A stretch of DNA of 60,463 bases from an uncultured Lachnospiraceae bacterium (GCA_910579225.1 CAJTTI010000022.1:1-60463), one strand, 5' to 3'; positions 18,247 through 27,136 are shown, numbered from the stretch's first letter. The notes: generated by a model not told the origin, from the sequence alone. Translations and numbers: made by a program.

Positions 18247-18789
18247 GTGAGAAAAGACAGAAAACAGGGACATAAGGGAACCGGAAGCGGCCGTTCTCTG
18301 TCTGCAGCTATTCTGGGTATGGCAGGAACGTTTCTTCTGACGGCGCTGGTGGTGCTTTGTCTTCCGCTGACGCTTCCGCGGCTGTTTGGATATCATGTGT
18401 ATTCTGTGATCAGCGGGAGCATGGAACCTGCGCTTCCTACCGGCAGCCTGGTATATATTGGGGAATCTGTGCCGGAAGAAGTGACAGAGGGAGAGATTAT
18501 TGCTTTTTACGGAGCAAGAGATTCGGCTTCTATTATCACTCACCGGGTTGTGGAGAACCGGGTGGTTATGGGGGAATTTATTACAAAAGGAGATGCGAAT
18601 CAGACCGAGGACATGAATCCGGTCCCCTATGACAACTATCTCGGAACAGTGGTGAGAGCCATCCCCGGCATGGGAAGATTAGCGGAGATTCTGGTAAGTT
18701 CTCGGGGAAAGATTCTGGCAGGATGTATGATTGGAGCGGCCGTTCTCCTGCAGATTTTATCTTCTGCCCTGAAAAGAACGGTGGAGTGA
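18247..18789 (+). CDS. SipW-like (ER-type) signal peptidase I (180 aa)
   Basis: Membrane protease that removes signal peptides of TasA/camelysin-like proteins. The catalytic Ser58 is in VISGSMEPALP, and His99 (SIITHRVV) replaces the lysine of ordinary bacterial signal peptidases, the mark of the ER/archaeal/SipW class; Asp116 in KGDANQTED is also conserved. A membrane helix covers about 18-44 and another about 155-175. The start is chosen as GTG 18247, 10 nt after AAGGA (18232-18236); TTG 18244 is equally possible. It sits directly behind two likely substrate genes, as sipW does beside tasA in Bacillus. Confidence 0.88.
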   Translation: MRKDRKQGHKGTGSGRSLSAAILGMAGTFLLTALVVLCLPLTLPRLFGYHVYSVISGSMEPALPTGSLVYIGESVPEEVTEGEIIAFYGARDSASIITHRVVENRVVMGEFITKGDANQTEDMNPVPYDNYLGTVVRAIPGMGRLAEILVSSRGKILAGCMIGAAVLLQILSSALKRTVE

Positions 18790-18802
18790 GCAACAACCCC
18801 AG

Positions 18803-18844
18803 AAACTTTCATTCGCATCCTCTGTTCAGGAGGATGCGGGACTA
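18803..18844 (+). repeat. Third copy of the intergenic hairpin element
   Basis: AAACTTTCAT leads into a perfect 9-bp stem, CGCATCCTC (18814-18822) and GAGGATGCG (18830-18838), with a 7-nt loop, then GGACTA. The flanks (ACTTTCAT...GCATCC and GGATGCGG.ACTA) match the element at 15770-15933. It again lies just upstream of a surface-protein gene. No T-run follows. Confidence 0.6.
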
Positions 18845-18879
18845 AAATCAAGCAGAGCGTTAATACGAGGAGGCTGTAT

Positions 18880-19659
18880 ATGAGGAAAAGAAAGAGCAGC
18901 TGTCTGATTCTGGCAGCGTTTCTATACGTAGGCAGTGTACTTACTGTCTGCGCGGCAGAGCCGGTGGACGGCGGGACGGTGCAGTTTACGGACAGCGGGA
19001 TGAAAAGTACATTTCAGGACAGCGCCGTCCGGCAGGAGATCGGAAACCTTCAGCCGGGAGACAGTGTGACAATTCAATTGAAACTGGAGAATCTGAGAGA
19101 GCAGAACACTGACTGGTATATGACCAATCAGGTGGTAAAGAGCCTGGAGGACAGCAGCCGTCAGGCCAATGGAGGAGCTTATACTTACGAATTAATTTAT
19201 ACGAATGACGCTGCAGGAGAGGTGAAAGTGCTCTACAGCAACCAGAATGTGGGAGGAGAAGGCAGCCAGGACGGACTTCGGGAGGCTACGTCGGCAATGG
19301 GCGAGTATTTTTATCTGGGCCGTCTGGGCGCCAAAGGCATCGGACACATTGACTTGACGATTGTCCTTGATCCGGAGACCATAGGAAATGCCTATCAGAA
19401 TACGCTGGCTAATCTGCAGATGGCTTTTGCAGTTGATACGGTGTCCGGAGGAGGCGGTTCCAGAGGAAATGCAAAAGGAGGTTCAGGTATAGGGCCGGCC
19501 TCTCCTGTGTCGGCGGTCTTCTCCCTGGGAGGCGTGCAGACCGGAGATGCAGATGATTTTCTGCTGTGGTCCATGGCGGCGCTGGTATCCGGTCTGGTGT
19601 TGATGATCTGGGCGATCATCTGCTTTAAGAGGGATAAAGGAGGACGCAGGCATGCGTAA
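18880..19659 (+). CDS. Surface protein with VQTGD sorting-like tail (259 aa)
   Basis: Signal peptide is residues 1-26 (ending VCAAEP). The mature domain (about 30-190) is beta-rich, with LQPGDSVTIQLKLENL and an LDPETIGNAYQNTL helix, a pattern seen in partners of TasA-like fibres in Clostridia. A Gly/Ser linker leads to VQTGD at 219-223, a 19-residue hydrophobic segment and the tail KRDKGGRRHA. This has the three-part layout of a sortase signal, but VQTGD differs from the LPSTG of the pilins in this locus. It may be recognised by a different sortase or simply stay membrane-bound. Good start at ATG 18880. It overlaps the next gene by 8 nt. Probably the wall anchor of the TasA-like fibre; inference only. 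Confidence 0.7.
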   Translation: MRKRKSSCLILAAFLYVGSVLTVCAAEPVDGGTVQFTDSGMKSTFQDSAVRQEIGNLQPGDSVTIQLKLENLREQNTDWYMTNQVVKSLEDSSRQANGGAYTYELIYTNDAAGEVKVLYSNQNVGGEGSQDGLREATSAMGEYFYLGRLGAKGIGHIDLTIVLDPETIGNAYQNTLANLQMAFAVDTVSGGGGSRGNAKGGSGIGPASPVSAVFSLGGVQTGDADDFLLWSMAALVSGLVLMIWAIICFKRDKGGRRHA

Positions 19660-20692
19660 ATTTCAGAAAGCGATGACAGGAGTATTGATTCTTTGTATAG
19701 TTTTCCATATGGGGACGATGTACAGCATGGCTGCGGACCAGAAGCCATATACGTACACGGTTACTTTTTATGCGGGGAATAACGGAACTTTTTCCCAAAG
19801 TCAGTTTAAAGATTTTCTGACATTAGACGGATATGCGCCGGATTGTGATGTTGTGCGTGCTGCAGACGGCAGTTCTGTGACTGTCAGCGGTATCCCTGCA
19901 AATATGCGGATCAGTTATGACGCGGCTGCTGCCGGAGCCGTAGATCTGCTTCAGGACGGCAGGTATTATGTAAAGGGCCTCCGCCAAAGCGGACATGATA
20001 ATGCAGAAGCGCGGGTGGACATTACCTCTTTTCAGGTGACAAAAGATCTGGATTATGTAGTAGCATACGGGATTCGCGGAGATATGACGACGTATACGGT
20101 CCTGTATCAGGATTCTGCAGGAAATACGCTGGCGCCCAGCCGGACGTATTCCGGCAATGTGGGAGACCGTCCGGTGGCAGGTTATCGGTATATTGAAGGT
20201 TATCAGCCGCAGGCATACAATCTGACCAAAACGCTTGTGAAAAACGCGGCGGAAAATATCTTCACGTTTGTGTATTCCCGCACGGCGGCAGGCGGCGGAG
20301 GCAGCGCCGGAGATGAGACAGGTGCGGGAACGGGAAGCACAGCGGCAGGCGAAACGCAGACGGTTGTGCCCGGTACAGGGGCAGCCGGAGACATGGTACC
20401 CGGAACTGCAGGCGGCGCGGCAGAGGATGCGGCGGCAAGCGGGATAACGACGGACGCCGGTGTGGAGGCAGTTCCGGACGAAGCCGCCGTACAGAATGAA
20501 GAACCGCAGGAACTGATGGAACTGGATGACGAAGAGATTCCTCTTGCAGGAGGGGAAGAAGAGCCGGCGGGAAACGTTGGCGGCAACATGCTTCGTTCCG
20601 TTGCAATTGGAGGCGTTGCAGCTGCGGCTCTTGTGTTTCTACTTGTGCTGTGGATGAAAAACCGAAGGAAAGATGAATCAGGAGAGGCATAA
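19652..20692 (+). CDS. MucBP-like membrane-anchored surface protein (346 aa)
   Basis: SD AAAGGAGG precedes ATG 19652, which overlaps the previous gene. Residues 1-28 are a signal peptide (ending SMAAD). Residues about 30-140 form an unassigned domain beginning YTVTFYAGNNGTF. Residues about 148-208 resemble a MucBP repeat (YTVLYQDSAGNTL ... GYRYIEGYQPQ), a module linked to mucin binding in Gram-positive bacteria. A long Gly/Ala/Thr/Glu linker (about 210-305) leads to one membrane helix (about 310-333) and a basic tail. No LPXTG-like motif, so it is likely membrane-anchored. Last gene of the surface locus, followed by a strong terminator. Confidence 0.7.
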   Translation: MRKFQKAMTGVLILCIVFHMGTMYSMAADQKPYTYTVTFYAGNNGTFSQSQFKDFLTLDGYAPDCDVVRAADGSSVTVSGIPANMRISYDAAAAGAVDLLQDGRYYVKGLRQSGHDNAEARVDITSFQVTKDLDYVVAYGIRGDMTTYTVLYQDSAGNTLAPSRTYSGNVGDRPVAGYRYIEGYQPQAYNLTKTLVKNAAENIFTFVYSRTAAGGGGSAGDETGAGTGSTAAGETQTVVPGTGAAGDMVPGTAGGAAEDAAASGITTDAGVEAVPDEAAVQNEEPQELMELDDEEIPLAGGEEEPAGNVGGNMLRSVAIGGVAAAALVFLLVLWMKNRRKDESGEA

Positions 20693-20702
20693 CCATTCTA
20701 TA

Positions 20703-20744
20703 AAAAAGCTTCCCTTTTGCGAGACAGCGAAAGGGAAGCTTTTT
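20703..20744. terminator. Strong bidirectional terminator
   Basis: A perfect 15-bp stem, AAAAAGCTTCCCTTT (20703-20717) with AAAGGGAAGCTTTTT (20730-20744), around a 12-nt loop. The A/T ends supply a T-run in both directions, so it can end both the surface locus (+) and the dapL transcript (-). Confidence 0.93.
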
Positions 20745-20893
20745 GGATGGTATATATAGATTATATTTTACGGTCTGGCTGGCCGACAAGAGCCTGCAGT
20801 TTTTCCAGCTGCCCGATGGCAGCGGACTGATGATCAATCTTATCAGTCTGCCGGTCAATCACAGCAGCCTGATGGTGCATGGCGGCAGAATTT

Positions 20894-22099
20894 TTATCCA
20901 AACAATCTTTCAAACCGTTTCATAGCCTCTGCTGTTTTTTCGTAAGTTCCGAAAGCAGTCAGCCGAAAGTAGTTTTTACCGTTCTCGCCAAATCCGGCGC
21001 CCGGGGTACCAACTACCTGGATCTGTTCCAGCAGATAGTCAAAACAACTCCAGGAATCCATGCCGTTCGGACATTCGAACCAGATATAAGGAGAATTGAT
21101 ACCACCGAAGAAACGGATATCCAGTCTGCGCAGGGTATCTGCGATTACCTTCGCATTGTTCTTATAATACTGGATATTTTCCTGGCATTCCTGAATTCCT
21201 TCTTCCGAAAATACTACTTCTGCGCCTTTTTGCACAATGTAGGAGGTGCCGTTGAACTTGGTGCACTGGCGGCGGTTCCACATGGCGTTCAGGGACAGTT
21301 CAGCTCCGGCGGAGGTTATGAAAGTCAGTTCCTTTGGGACTACAGTGTAGCCGCAGCGTGTACCTGTGAACCCTGCAGTTTTGGACAGAGAGCAGAATTC
21401 AATGGCGCATTTCTTTGCTCCTTCAATGGCAAAGATACTTCGGGGCAGCTCCGGGTCTGTGATAAATGCTTCATAAGCAGAGTCAAACAGGATCACGGCG
21501 TCATTTGCCAGGGCATAATCCACCCATATTTTCAGCTGCTCTTTGTTATAGCAGGCGCCGGTTGGATTATTGGGCGAACAAAGATAGATGATGTCCGCAT
21601 GCTGCTTTGGATCCGGCATGGGAAGGAAATCATTTTCTGCATTTCCGTCAATATAGGTCACTTCGCGGCCGCACATAAGATTGGTATCCACATAGACGGG
21701 ATAGACCGGGTCCGGAATCAGGATCACGTTACCGGGTCCAAACAGGTCCGTAATGTTGCCTGTATCACTCTTGGCACCGTCGGAAACGAAAATATCACCG
21801 GGGTCTACATCTATACCGTTTTTCTTATAATAAGCTGCAATTGCGTTTCTGGTGGCTTCATAGCCCTGCTCCGGTCCATAGCCTTTGAAGGTCTCTGAAG
21901 ATGCCATGGCGTCCACACCTTCATGAAGCGCTTTCAATACGGTTCTGCCAAGGGGCTTTGTTACATCTCCGATGCCAAGACGGATGATATGGGCTCCCTT
22001 TTCCGGGTGTTTTTCCGCATAAGCAGCCGTCCGGTGGGCAATCTCGGAAAACAGATAGCTTTCTTTCAGATGAAGGTAATTCTCATTTAATACAGGCAT
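20894..22099 (-). CDS. dapL: LL-diaminopimelate aminotransferase
   Basis: PLP enzyme of 401 aa that converts tetrahydrodipicolinate and glutamate directly to LL-diaminopimelate, bypassing the succinylase/acetylase steps of lysine and peptidoglycan synthesis. The sequence has the fold-type I pattern: GYGPEQGY, SPNNPTGACY, DSAYEAF and the PLP lysine in SLSKTAGFTGTRCG. The start is taken as the internal ATG at 22099 (MPVLNENYLHL) because AGAGGAG lies 8 nt upstream. It is one of only three minus-strand genes in the window and has its own promoter. dapF, the next enzyme of the pathway, is also in this window at 55.6 kb. Confidence 0.95.
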   Translation of the reverse strand: MPVLNENYLHLKESYLFSEIAHRTAAYAEKHPEKGAHIIRLGIGDVTKPLGRTVLKALHEGVDAMASSETFKGYGPEQGYEATRNAIAAYYKKNGIDVDPGDIFVSDGAKSDTGNITDLFGPGNVILIPDPVYPVYVDTNLMCGREVTYIDGNAENDFLPMPDPKQHADIIYLCSPNNPTGACYNKEQLKIWVDYALANDAVILFDSAYEAFITDPELPRSIFAIEGAKKCAIEFCSLSKTAGFTGTRCGYTVVPKELTFITSAGAELSLNAMWNRRQCTKFNGTSYIVQKGAEVVFSEEGIQECQENIQYYKNNAKVIADTLRRLDIRFFGGINSPYIWFECPNGMDSWSCFDYLLEQIQVVGTPGAGFGENGKNYFRLTAFGTYEKTAEAMKRFERLFG

Positions 22100-22151
22100 T
22101 GGGACTGCTCCTCTCTTTTTGTCAATCAATCATGATTTTTAACTCAGAGGT

Positions 22152-22181
22152 ATTTTAGCAAATATAAAAGAGAAATGTCAA
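22152..22181 (-). promoter_or_regulatory. Sigma-A promoter of dapL
   Basis: Read on the minus strand: TTGACA (complement of 22176-22181), 18 nt spacer, TAAAAT (complement of 22152-22157). It lies about 50 nt before the dapL start. Confidence 0.75.
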
Positions 22182-22308
22182 TCATACGACAGATATCCGT
22201 AAAATTTACAGTGCTATTTTCGCACATCGGTCCGTATCGGGCGTTTGGACGGCACAGGTGTGAACAGAACCAGACAGTTCAAAGAAAGAACGAATGTTCA
22301 CCTTTTCC

Positions 22309-22338
22309 TTGCGTATTTTTCCTGAGATGTGCTATAAT
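22309..22338 (+). promoter_or_regulatory. Sigma-A promoter of uvrA
   Basis: TTGCGT (22309-22314), 18 nt spacer, TATAAT (22333-22338), about 45 nt before the uvrA start. No LexA-type box is obvious nearby. Confidence 0.7.
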
Positions 22339-22384
22339 ATGACCGAATAGACGGACAAGAATCAACGACAGGAGTGAGGAATAG

Positions 22385-25240
22385 ATGACCGAAGAGAGAA
22401 GAAAATATATCAGGATCCGCGGCGCCAATGAACATAATCTGAAGAACATTGACCTGGAGATTCCAAGGAATGAGCTGGTAGTGATGACAGGGCTAAGCGG
22501 TTCCGGGAAGTCTTCCCTGGCCTTTGACACAATTTATGCGGAAGGACAGCGGCGCTATATGGAATCTCTGTCCTCCTATGCGAGGCAGTTCCTGGGACAG
22601 ATGGAAAAGCCGGAGGTAGAGAGCATAGAGGGACTCTCTCCGGCCATATCCATTGATCAGAAGTCTACAAATCGCAACCCGCGTTCTACGGTAGGGACAG
22701 TGACGGAGATCTATGATTATTTCCGTCTGCTCTATGCCAGGATCGGGATTCCGCACTGTCCCAAATGCGGCAGGGAGATTAAGAAACAGACCGTGGATCA
22801 GATGGTGGATCAGATCATGGCTTTGCCGGAGAAGACGAAGATCCAGCTTCTCGCGCCGGTGGTCAAAGGACGTAAAGGAGAACATACAAAGCTTCTGGAA
22901 AAGGCCAGAAGAAGCGGTTTTGTGCGTGTAAAAATTGATGGAAATATCTATGACCTGTCTGAGGAAATCAAGCTGGAGAAGAATATCAAACATTTGATTG
23001 AAATCATAGTGGATCGTCTGGTTGTGAAACCTGGTATCGAGAAGCGCCTGACAGATTCCATTGAGACAGTCCTGGGGCTGTCGGAAGGGCTTCTGGTGGT
23101 GGAGATTATTGACGGGGGGCTTCTGACATTCAGTTCCAGTTATGCCTGTCCGGACTGTGGGATCAGCATGGAAGAAGTGGAACCCAGGAGTTTTTCTTTT
23201 AATAATCCGTTCGGTGCGTGCCCGGACTGTTTCGGACTTGGCTATAAGATGGAATTTGATGAAGAGCTGATGATTCCGGACAAGTCCTTAAGCCTGTCTG
23301 AGGGAGCGATTCAGGTGATGGGGTGGCAGTCCTGTACGGATCCGTCCAGTTTTACCTATGGGATCTTACATGCGCTTTCTCAGGAGTATTCCTTCGATAT
23401 GAATACGCCTTACGAGAATCTGCCGGAAAAGATTCAGGACGTGCTGCTTCATGGGACCGGGGGCAGAGAAATCCAGGTACATTATAAGGGACAGCGAGGA
23501 GAAGGGGTCTATGCGGTGGCCTTTGAGGGATTGGTCAGGAACTGTGAGCGGCGTTACCGGGAGACCGGTTCCGACACCATGAAGCAGGAGTATGAAAGCT
23601 TTATGCGGATCACGCCCTGCCGTACCTGTAAGGGTCAGCGCTTAAAGCCCGGCTCCCTGGCAGTGACCGTCTGCGATAAGAATATCTATGAAGTAACCAA
23701 TCAGTCTGTCAGAGATTTGCAGAAGTTTCTGGAAAAGATGAAACTGAATCCCCAGCAGCTTTTGATTGGAGACCAGATTCTGCGTGAGATCCGGGCGCGG
23801 ATCCGGTTTCTGATGGATGTAGGCCTTGATTATCTCTCGCTGACCAGGGCCACCGGTACCCTTTCCGGCGGAGAGGCTCAGAGGATCCGTCTGGCGACAC
23901 AGATCGGTTCTGGTCTGGTAGGTGTGGCATATATTCTGGATGAGCCCAGTATCGGTCTGCATCAGAGAGACAATGACAAGCTTCTGAATACGCTGTGCCA
24001 CCTGCGCGACCTGGGCAACACAGTGATTGTGGTGGAGCATGACGAAGATACTATGTTAGCGGCAGATTATGTGGTGGATATCGGTCCGGGTGCGGGAGAG
24101 CACGGCGGAGAAGTGGTGGCCACAGGTACCGCTCAGGAGCTGATGGCGAATCCTGCTTCTGTTACCGGTGCATATTTAAGCGGCAGAATCCGGATACCGG
24201 TGCCAGAGACAAGGAGAACACCCACCGGGTTTATGACTGTTAAAGGAGCAAAAGAAAACAACCTGAGGAACATTGACGTCTCCTTCCCTCTGGGAGTATT
24301 GACCTGCGTAACAGGCGTGTCTGGTTCCGGGAAAAGTTCGCTGGTCAACGAGATTCTCTATAAGAGTCTGGCAAAGAAACTGAATCGTGCCCGGACCATA
24401 CCGGGGAAACACCGCTCAATCGAGGGGATGGAGCAGCTTGACAAAGTGATCTGTATCGACCAGTCGCCCATCGGACGTACGCCCCGATCCAATCCGGCTA
24501 CGTATACCGGTGTCTTTGACATGATACGGGATCTGTTTGCATCTACTTCTGATGCAAAGGCCAAAGGCTATAAAAAAGGCCGGTTCAGTTTCAATGTGAA
24601 GGGTGGACGTTGTGAAGCCTGTTCCGGTGACGGAATCCTGAAGATCGAGATGCATTTTCTCCCGGATGTCTATGTTCCCTGTGAAGTTTGTCAGGGAAAG
24701 AGGTATAATCGGGAAACTCTTGAAGTAAAATATAAAGGCAAGAATATCTATGACGTGCTGGAGATGACGGTGGAAGAAGCGCTGTCCTTCTTTGAGCATG
24801 TACCCTTTATCCGCAGGAAGATCGAGACGCTCTATGATGTGGGCCTGTCCTATATTAAACTGGGACAGCCGTCCACGACTTTGTCCGGCGGAGAAGCTCA
24901 GAGGATTAAGCTGGCGACAGAACTGAGCCGCAGAAGTACCGGGAAAACTGTCTATATTCTGGATGAACCTACCACCGGACTGCATTTTGCCGATGTCCAT
25001 AAGCTGACAGAGATTCTTCAGAGGCTGGCTTCCGGAGGCAATACGGTGATTGTAATCGAACACAATTTGGATGTGATCAAGACAGCAGATTATATCATTG
25101 ATATGGGGCCGGAAGGCGGTGACGGAGGCGGCACAGTAGTGGCCAAAGGAACACCAGAAGAGATTGCAGAGATTCCAGACTCCTATACGGGCTGTTATGT
25201 GAAAAAGTATTTGCAAAAAGAAAAAACTGTTGTATCATAA
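22385..25240 (+). CDS. uvrA: Excinuclease ABC subunit A
   Basis: DNA-damage recognition ATPase of nucleotide excision repair; it works as a dimer with UvrB. At 951 aa it is full length for the family. The first ABC module has Walker A GLSGSGKSS near residue 36 and signature LSGGEAQRI near 495; the second has GVSGSGKSS near 645 and LSGGEAQRI near 835. Zinc-binding cysteine groups are visible (CPKCGREI, CPDCG, and the UvrA zinc finger CEACSGDG...CEVCQGK). Start ATG 22385 has AGGAG upstream. It has its own promoter and leads a run continuing into murB. Confidence 0.97.
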   Translation: MTEERRKYIRIRGANEHNLKNIDLEIPRNELVVMTGLSGSGKSSLAFDTIYAEGQRRYMESLSSYARQFLGQMEKPEVESIEGLSPAISIDQKSTNRNPRSTVGTVTEIYDYFRLLYARIGIPHCPKCGREIKKQTVDQMVDQIMALPEKTKIQLLAPVVKGRKGEHTKLLEKARRSGFVRVKIDGNIYDLSEEIKLEKNIKHLIEIIVDRLVVKPGIEKRLTDSIETVLGLSEGLLVVEIIDGGLLTFSSSYACPDCGISMEEVEPRSFSFNNPFGACPDCFGLGYKMEFDEELMIPDKSLSLSEGAIQVMGWQSCTDPSSFTYGILHALSQEYSFDMNTPYENLPEKIQDVLLHGTGGREIQVHYKGQRGEGVYAVAFEGLVRNCERRYRETGSDTMKQEYESFMRITPCRTCKGQRLKPGSLAVTVCDKNIYEVTNQSVRDLQKFLEKMKLNPQQLLIGDQILREIRARIRFLMDVGLDYLSLTRATGTLSGGEAQRIRLATQIGSGLVGVAYILDEPSIGLHQRDNDKLLNTLCHLRDLGNTVIVVEHDEDTMLAADYVVDIGPGAGEHGGEVVATGTAQELMANPASVTGAYLSGRIRIPVPETRRTPTGFMTVKGAKENNLRNIDVSFPLGVLTCVTGVSGSGKSSLVNEILYKSLAKKLNRARTIPGKHRSIEGMEQLDKVICIDQSPIGRTPRSNPATYTGVFDMIRDLFASTSDAKAKGYKKGRFSFNVKGGRCEACSGDGILKIEMHFLPDVYVPCEVCQGKRYNRETLEVKYKGKNIYDVLEMTVEEALSFFEHVPFIRRKIETLYDVGLSYIKLGQPSTTLSGGEAQRIKLATELSRRSTGKTVYILDEPTTGLHFADVHKLTEILQRLASGGNTVIVIEHNLDVIKTADYIIDMGPEGGDGGGTVVAKGTPEEIAEIPDSYTGCYVKKYLQKEKTVVS

Positions 25241-25263
25241 GAAATCATATAGAATGCAAGGCA

Positions 25264-26181
25264 ATGGTGAGAAGCAGAATGTTGGAAAATTTGCAGAAAC
25301 TTGTGGGAACAGAACATGTATGGGCGGATGAACCAATGAAGGATCATACGACGTTTCGCGTGGGAGGTCCGGCCCGGTATCTGGTGGAGCCAAAAGATGC
25401 CAATGAGCTGGTAAAGGTCATAAAGGCCTGCTGTGAGGCGGAGCTACCTTATACCATTGTAGGAAACGGCAGCAATCTCCTGGTGAGCGACGAGGGCTAC
25501 GATGGAGTGATTATCCACCTGTTCAAAAATATGTCGCAGATCTGGATTCAGGGGAATTTTATGATTCTTGAGGCGGGAGTGTTGCTTTCGCGTGCAGCCA
25601 ATGTGGCCTGCAGGGAGGGGCTTGCAGGGCTGGAGTTTGCATCAGGAATTCCAGGTACTGTTGGTGGAGCGATGGTGATGAATGCGGGTGCCTACGGCGG
25701 CGAGATGAAAGATGTGGTGAGCAGTGTGAAGGTGCTCGCTTCGGATGGACGGGTCCGGGAATATACGAATGAAGAAATGGGTTTTGGCTATCGTCAGAGC
25801 CGGATTACTGGTGAATGCAGCATTGTGCTGGAAGTGGAACTGAAACTGCATCCGGGAAAGACGGAGGAGATTAGGGCCAGAATGGATGAGCTGAGAGAAC
25901 AGAGAGTGAAAAAGCAGCCGCTGGAATATGCAAGCGCAGGAAGTACATTTAAGCGGCCGGAGGGATATTTTGCCGGAAAGCTGATACAGGATGCGGGGAT
26001 GAGGGGCTTCCGGATCGGGGATGCGCAGGTGTCGGAAAAGCACTGCGGATTTGTGATCAACCGCGGAAATGCCACAGCATCAGAGATTGGCGAAGTGATA
26101 GAAGAAGTCAGGAAAAGGGTATACGAACATTCTGGAGTTCTGTTACAGACGGAGGTTAGATTCCTTGGATGGCAGAAGTGA
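25264..26181 (+). CDS. murB: UDP-N-acetylenolpyruvoylglucosamine reductase
   Basis: FAD enzyme making UDP-N-acetylmuramate with NADPH, the second committed step of peptidoglycan precursor synthesis. At 305 aa it fits the shorter type II MurB. The FAD-binding PCMH domain shows TTFRVGGPARYLV near the N-terminus, VGNGSNLLVSD, and GLEFASGIPGTVGGAMVMNAGA; the C-terminal domain has SAGSTFKRPEGYFAG, which holds the proton-donating serine. Start ATG 25264; an ATG at 25279 is also possible. Begins 23 nt after uvrA. Confidence 0.96.
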   Translation: MVRSRMLENLQKLVGTEHVWADEPMKDHTTFRVGGPARYLVEPKDANELVKVIKACCEAELPYTIVGNGSNLLVSDEGYDGVIIHLFKNMSQIWIQGNFMILEAGVLLSRAANVACREGLAGLEFASGIPGTVGGAMVMNAGAYGGEMKDVVSSVKVLASDGRVREYTNEEMGFGYRQSRITGECSIVLEVELKLHPGKTEEIRARMDELREQRVKKQPLEYASAGSTFKRPEGYFAGKLIQDAGMRGFRIGDAQVSEKHCGFVINRGNATASEIGEVIEEVRKRVYEHSGVLLQTEVRFLGWQK

Positions 26182-26260
26182 AGATTATGATACTGTCCCG
26201 GCAGGGAAGTGTCTGAGGAAAAGAATGCAAAGAGAGAAATGACCGGGAGGAACATAAGAT

Positions 26261-27136
26261 ATGAGACTGGTGATCGTAACCGGTATGTCCGGAGCCGGAA
26301 AAGCAACAGCGCTTAAGATTCTGGAGGATGCGGGATATTTCTGCGTGGATAATCTGCCCGTACTTTTTGTGGACAAGTTTGCAGAACTGACGGCCTCCGG
26401 CAACAGTGAGATCACGAAAGTGGCCATTGGACTGGATATCCGGAGCGGAAAGGCGCTGGGGCAGATGGAGCAGATCCTGGAGCATATGGTGGTGCAGGGG
26501 ATCCCATATGAGATTCTTTTCCTGGATGCGGGAAACGACATTCTGGTGAAGCGTTATAAAGAGACCAGAAGAATGCACCCTCTGGCAGAGTCCGGGAGGA
26601 TTGAACAGGGGATCGTTCTGGAGCGGGACCGCCTGGCGTTCCTGAAAAAGCATGCAGACTATATTATTGATACGAGTCAGCTTCTGGTGCGGGAGCTGAA
26701 GCAGGAACTGGACAAGATCTTCGTTCAGAACCGGGAATTCAAAAATTTGATGATTACGGTGCTTTCTTTTGGCTTTAAGTATGGGATTCCCAGCGATGCT
26801 GATCTGGTGTTTGACGTGAGATTTCTTCCAAATCCGTATTATTATGAGGAGCTCAGAAAGCTCACTGGCAATGATTCGGAGATTCAGAATTTTGTCATGG
26901 GTTTTGACATGGCACATGTTTTCCTGGACAAGCTGGATGATATGGTCCGGTTTCTGGTTCCTAATTATGTTCTGGAAGGCAAGAATCAGTTGGTCATTGC
27001 CATTGGATGCACAGGGGGCAAACATCGTTCTGTTACCCTGGCCAACAGATTATACGAACGCCTGCTGAATCAAAACGATTATGGGGTCAGGCTTGACCAC
27101 CGGGATATTGGCAAGGACGCCGCCCGCGGAAAATAG
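26261..27136 (+). CDS. rapZ: RapZ/YvcJ-family nucleotide-binding protein
   Basis: P-loop protein of 291 aa; E. coli RapZ is an adaptor directing RNase E to GlmZ RNA and sensing glucosamine-6-phosphate, and Bacillus YvcJ hydrolyses GTP and affects competence. The P-loop at residues 8-16 reads GMSGAGKAT, so the residue after the invariant Lys14 is Ala rather than Ser/Thr. Family landmarks YFCVDNLP, FGFKYGIP, DVRFLPNPYY and the C-terminal GCTGGKHRSV are present. GGAGG lies upstream of ATG 26261. It stands between murB and whiA, as in many Firmicutes, but yvcK, usually next to it, is missing here. Confidence 0.93.
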   Translation: MRLVIVTGMSGAGKATALKILEDAGYFCVDNLPVLFVDKFAELTASGNSEITKVAIGLDIRSGKALGQMEQILEHMVVQGIPYEILFLDAGNDILVKRYKETRRMHPLAESGRIEQGIVLERDRLAFLKKHADYIIDTSQLLVRELKQELDKIFVQNREFKNLMITVLSFGFKYGIPSDADLVFDVRFLPNPYYYEELRKLTGNDSEIQNFVMGFDMAHVFLDKLDDMVRFLVPNYVLEGKNQLVIAIGCTGGKHRSVTLANRLYERLLNQNDYGVRLDHRDIGKDAARGK

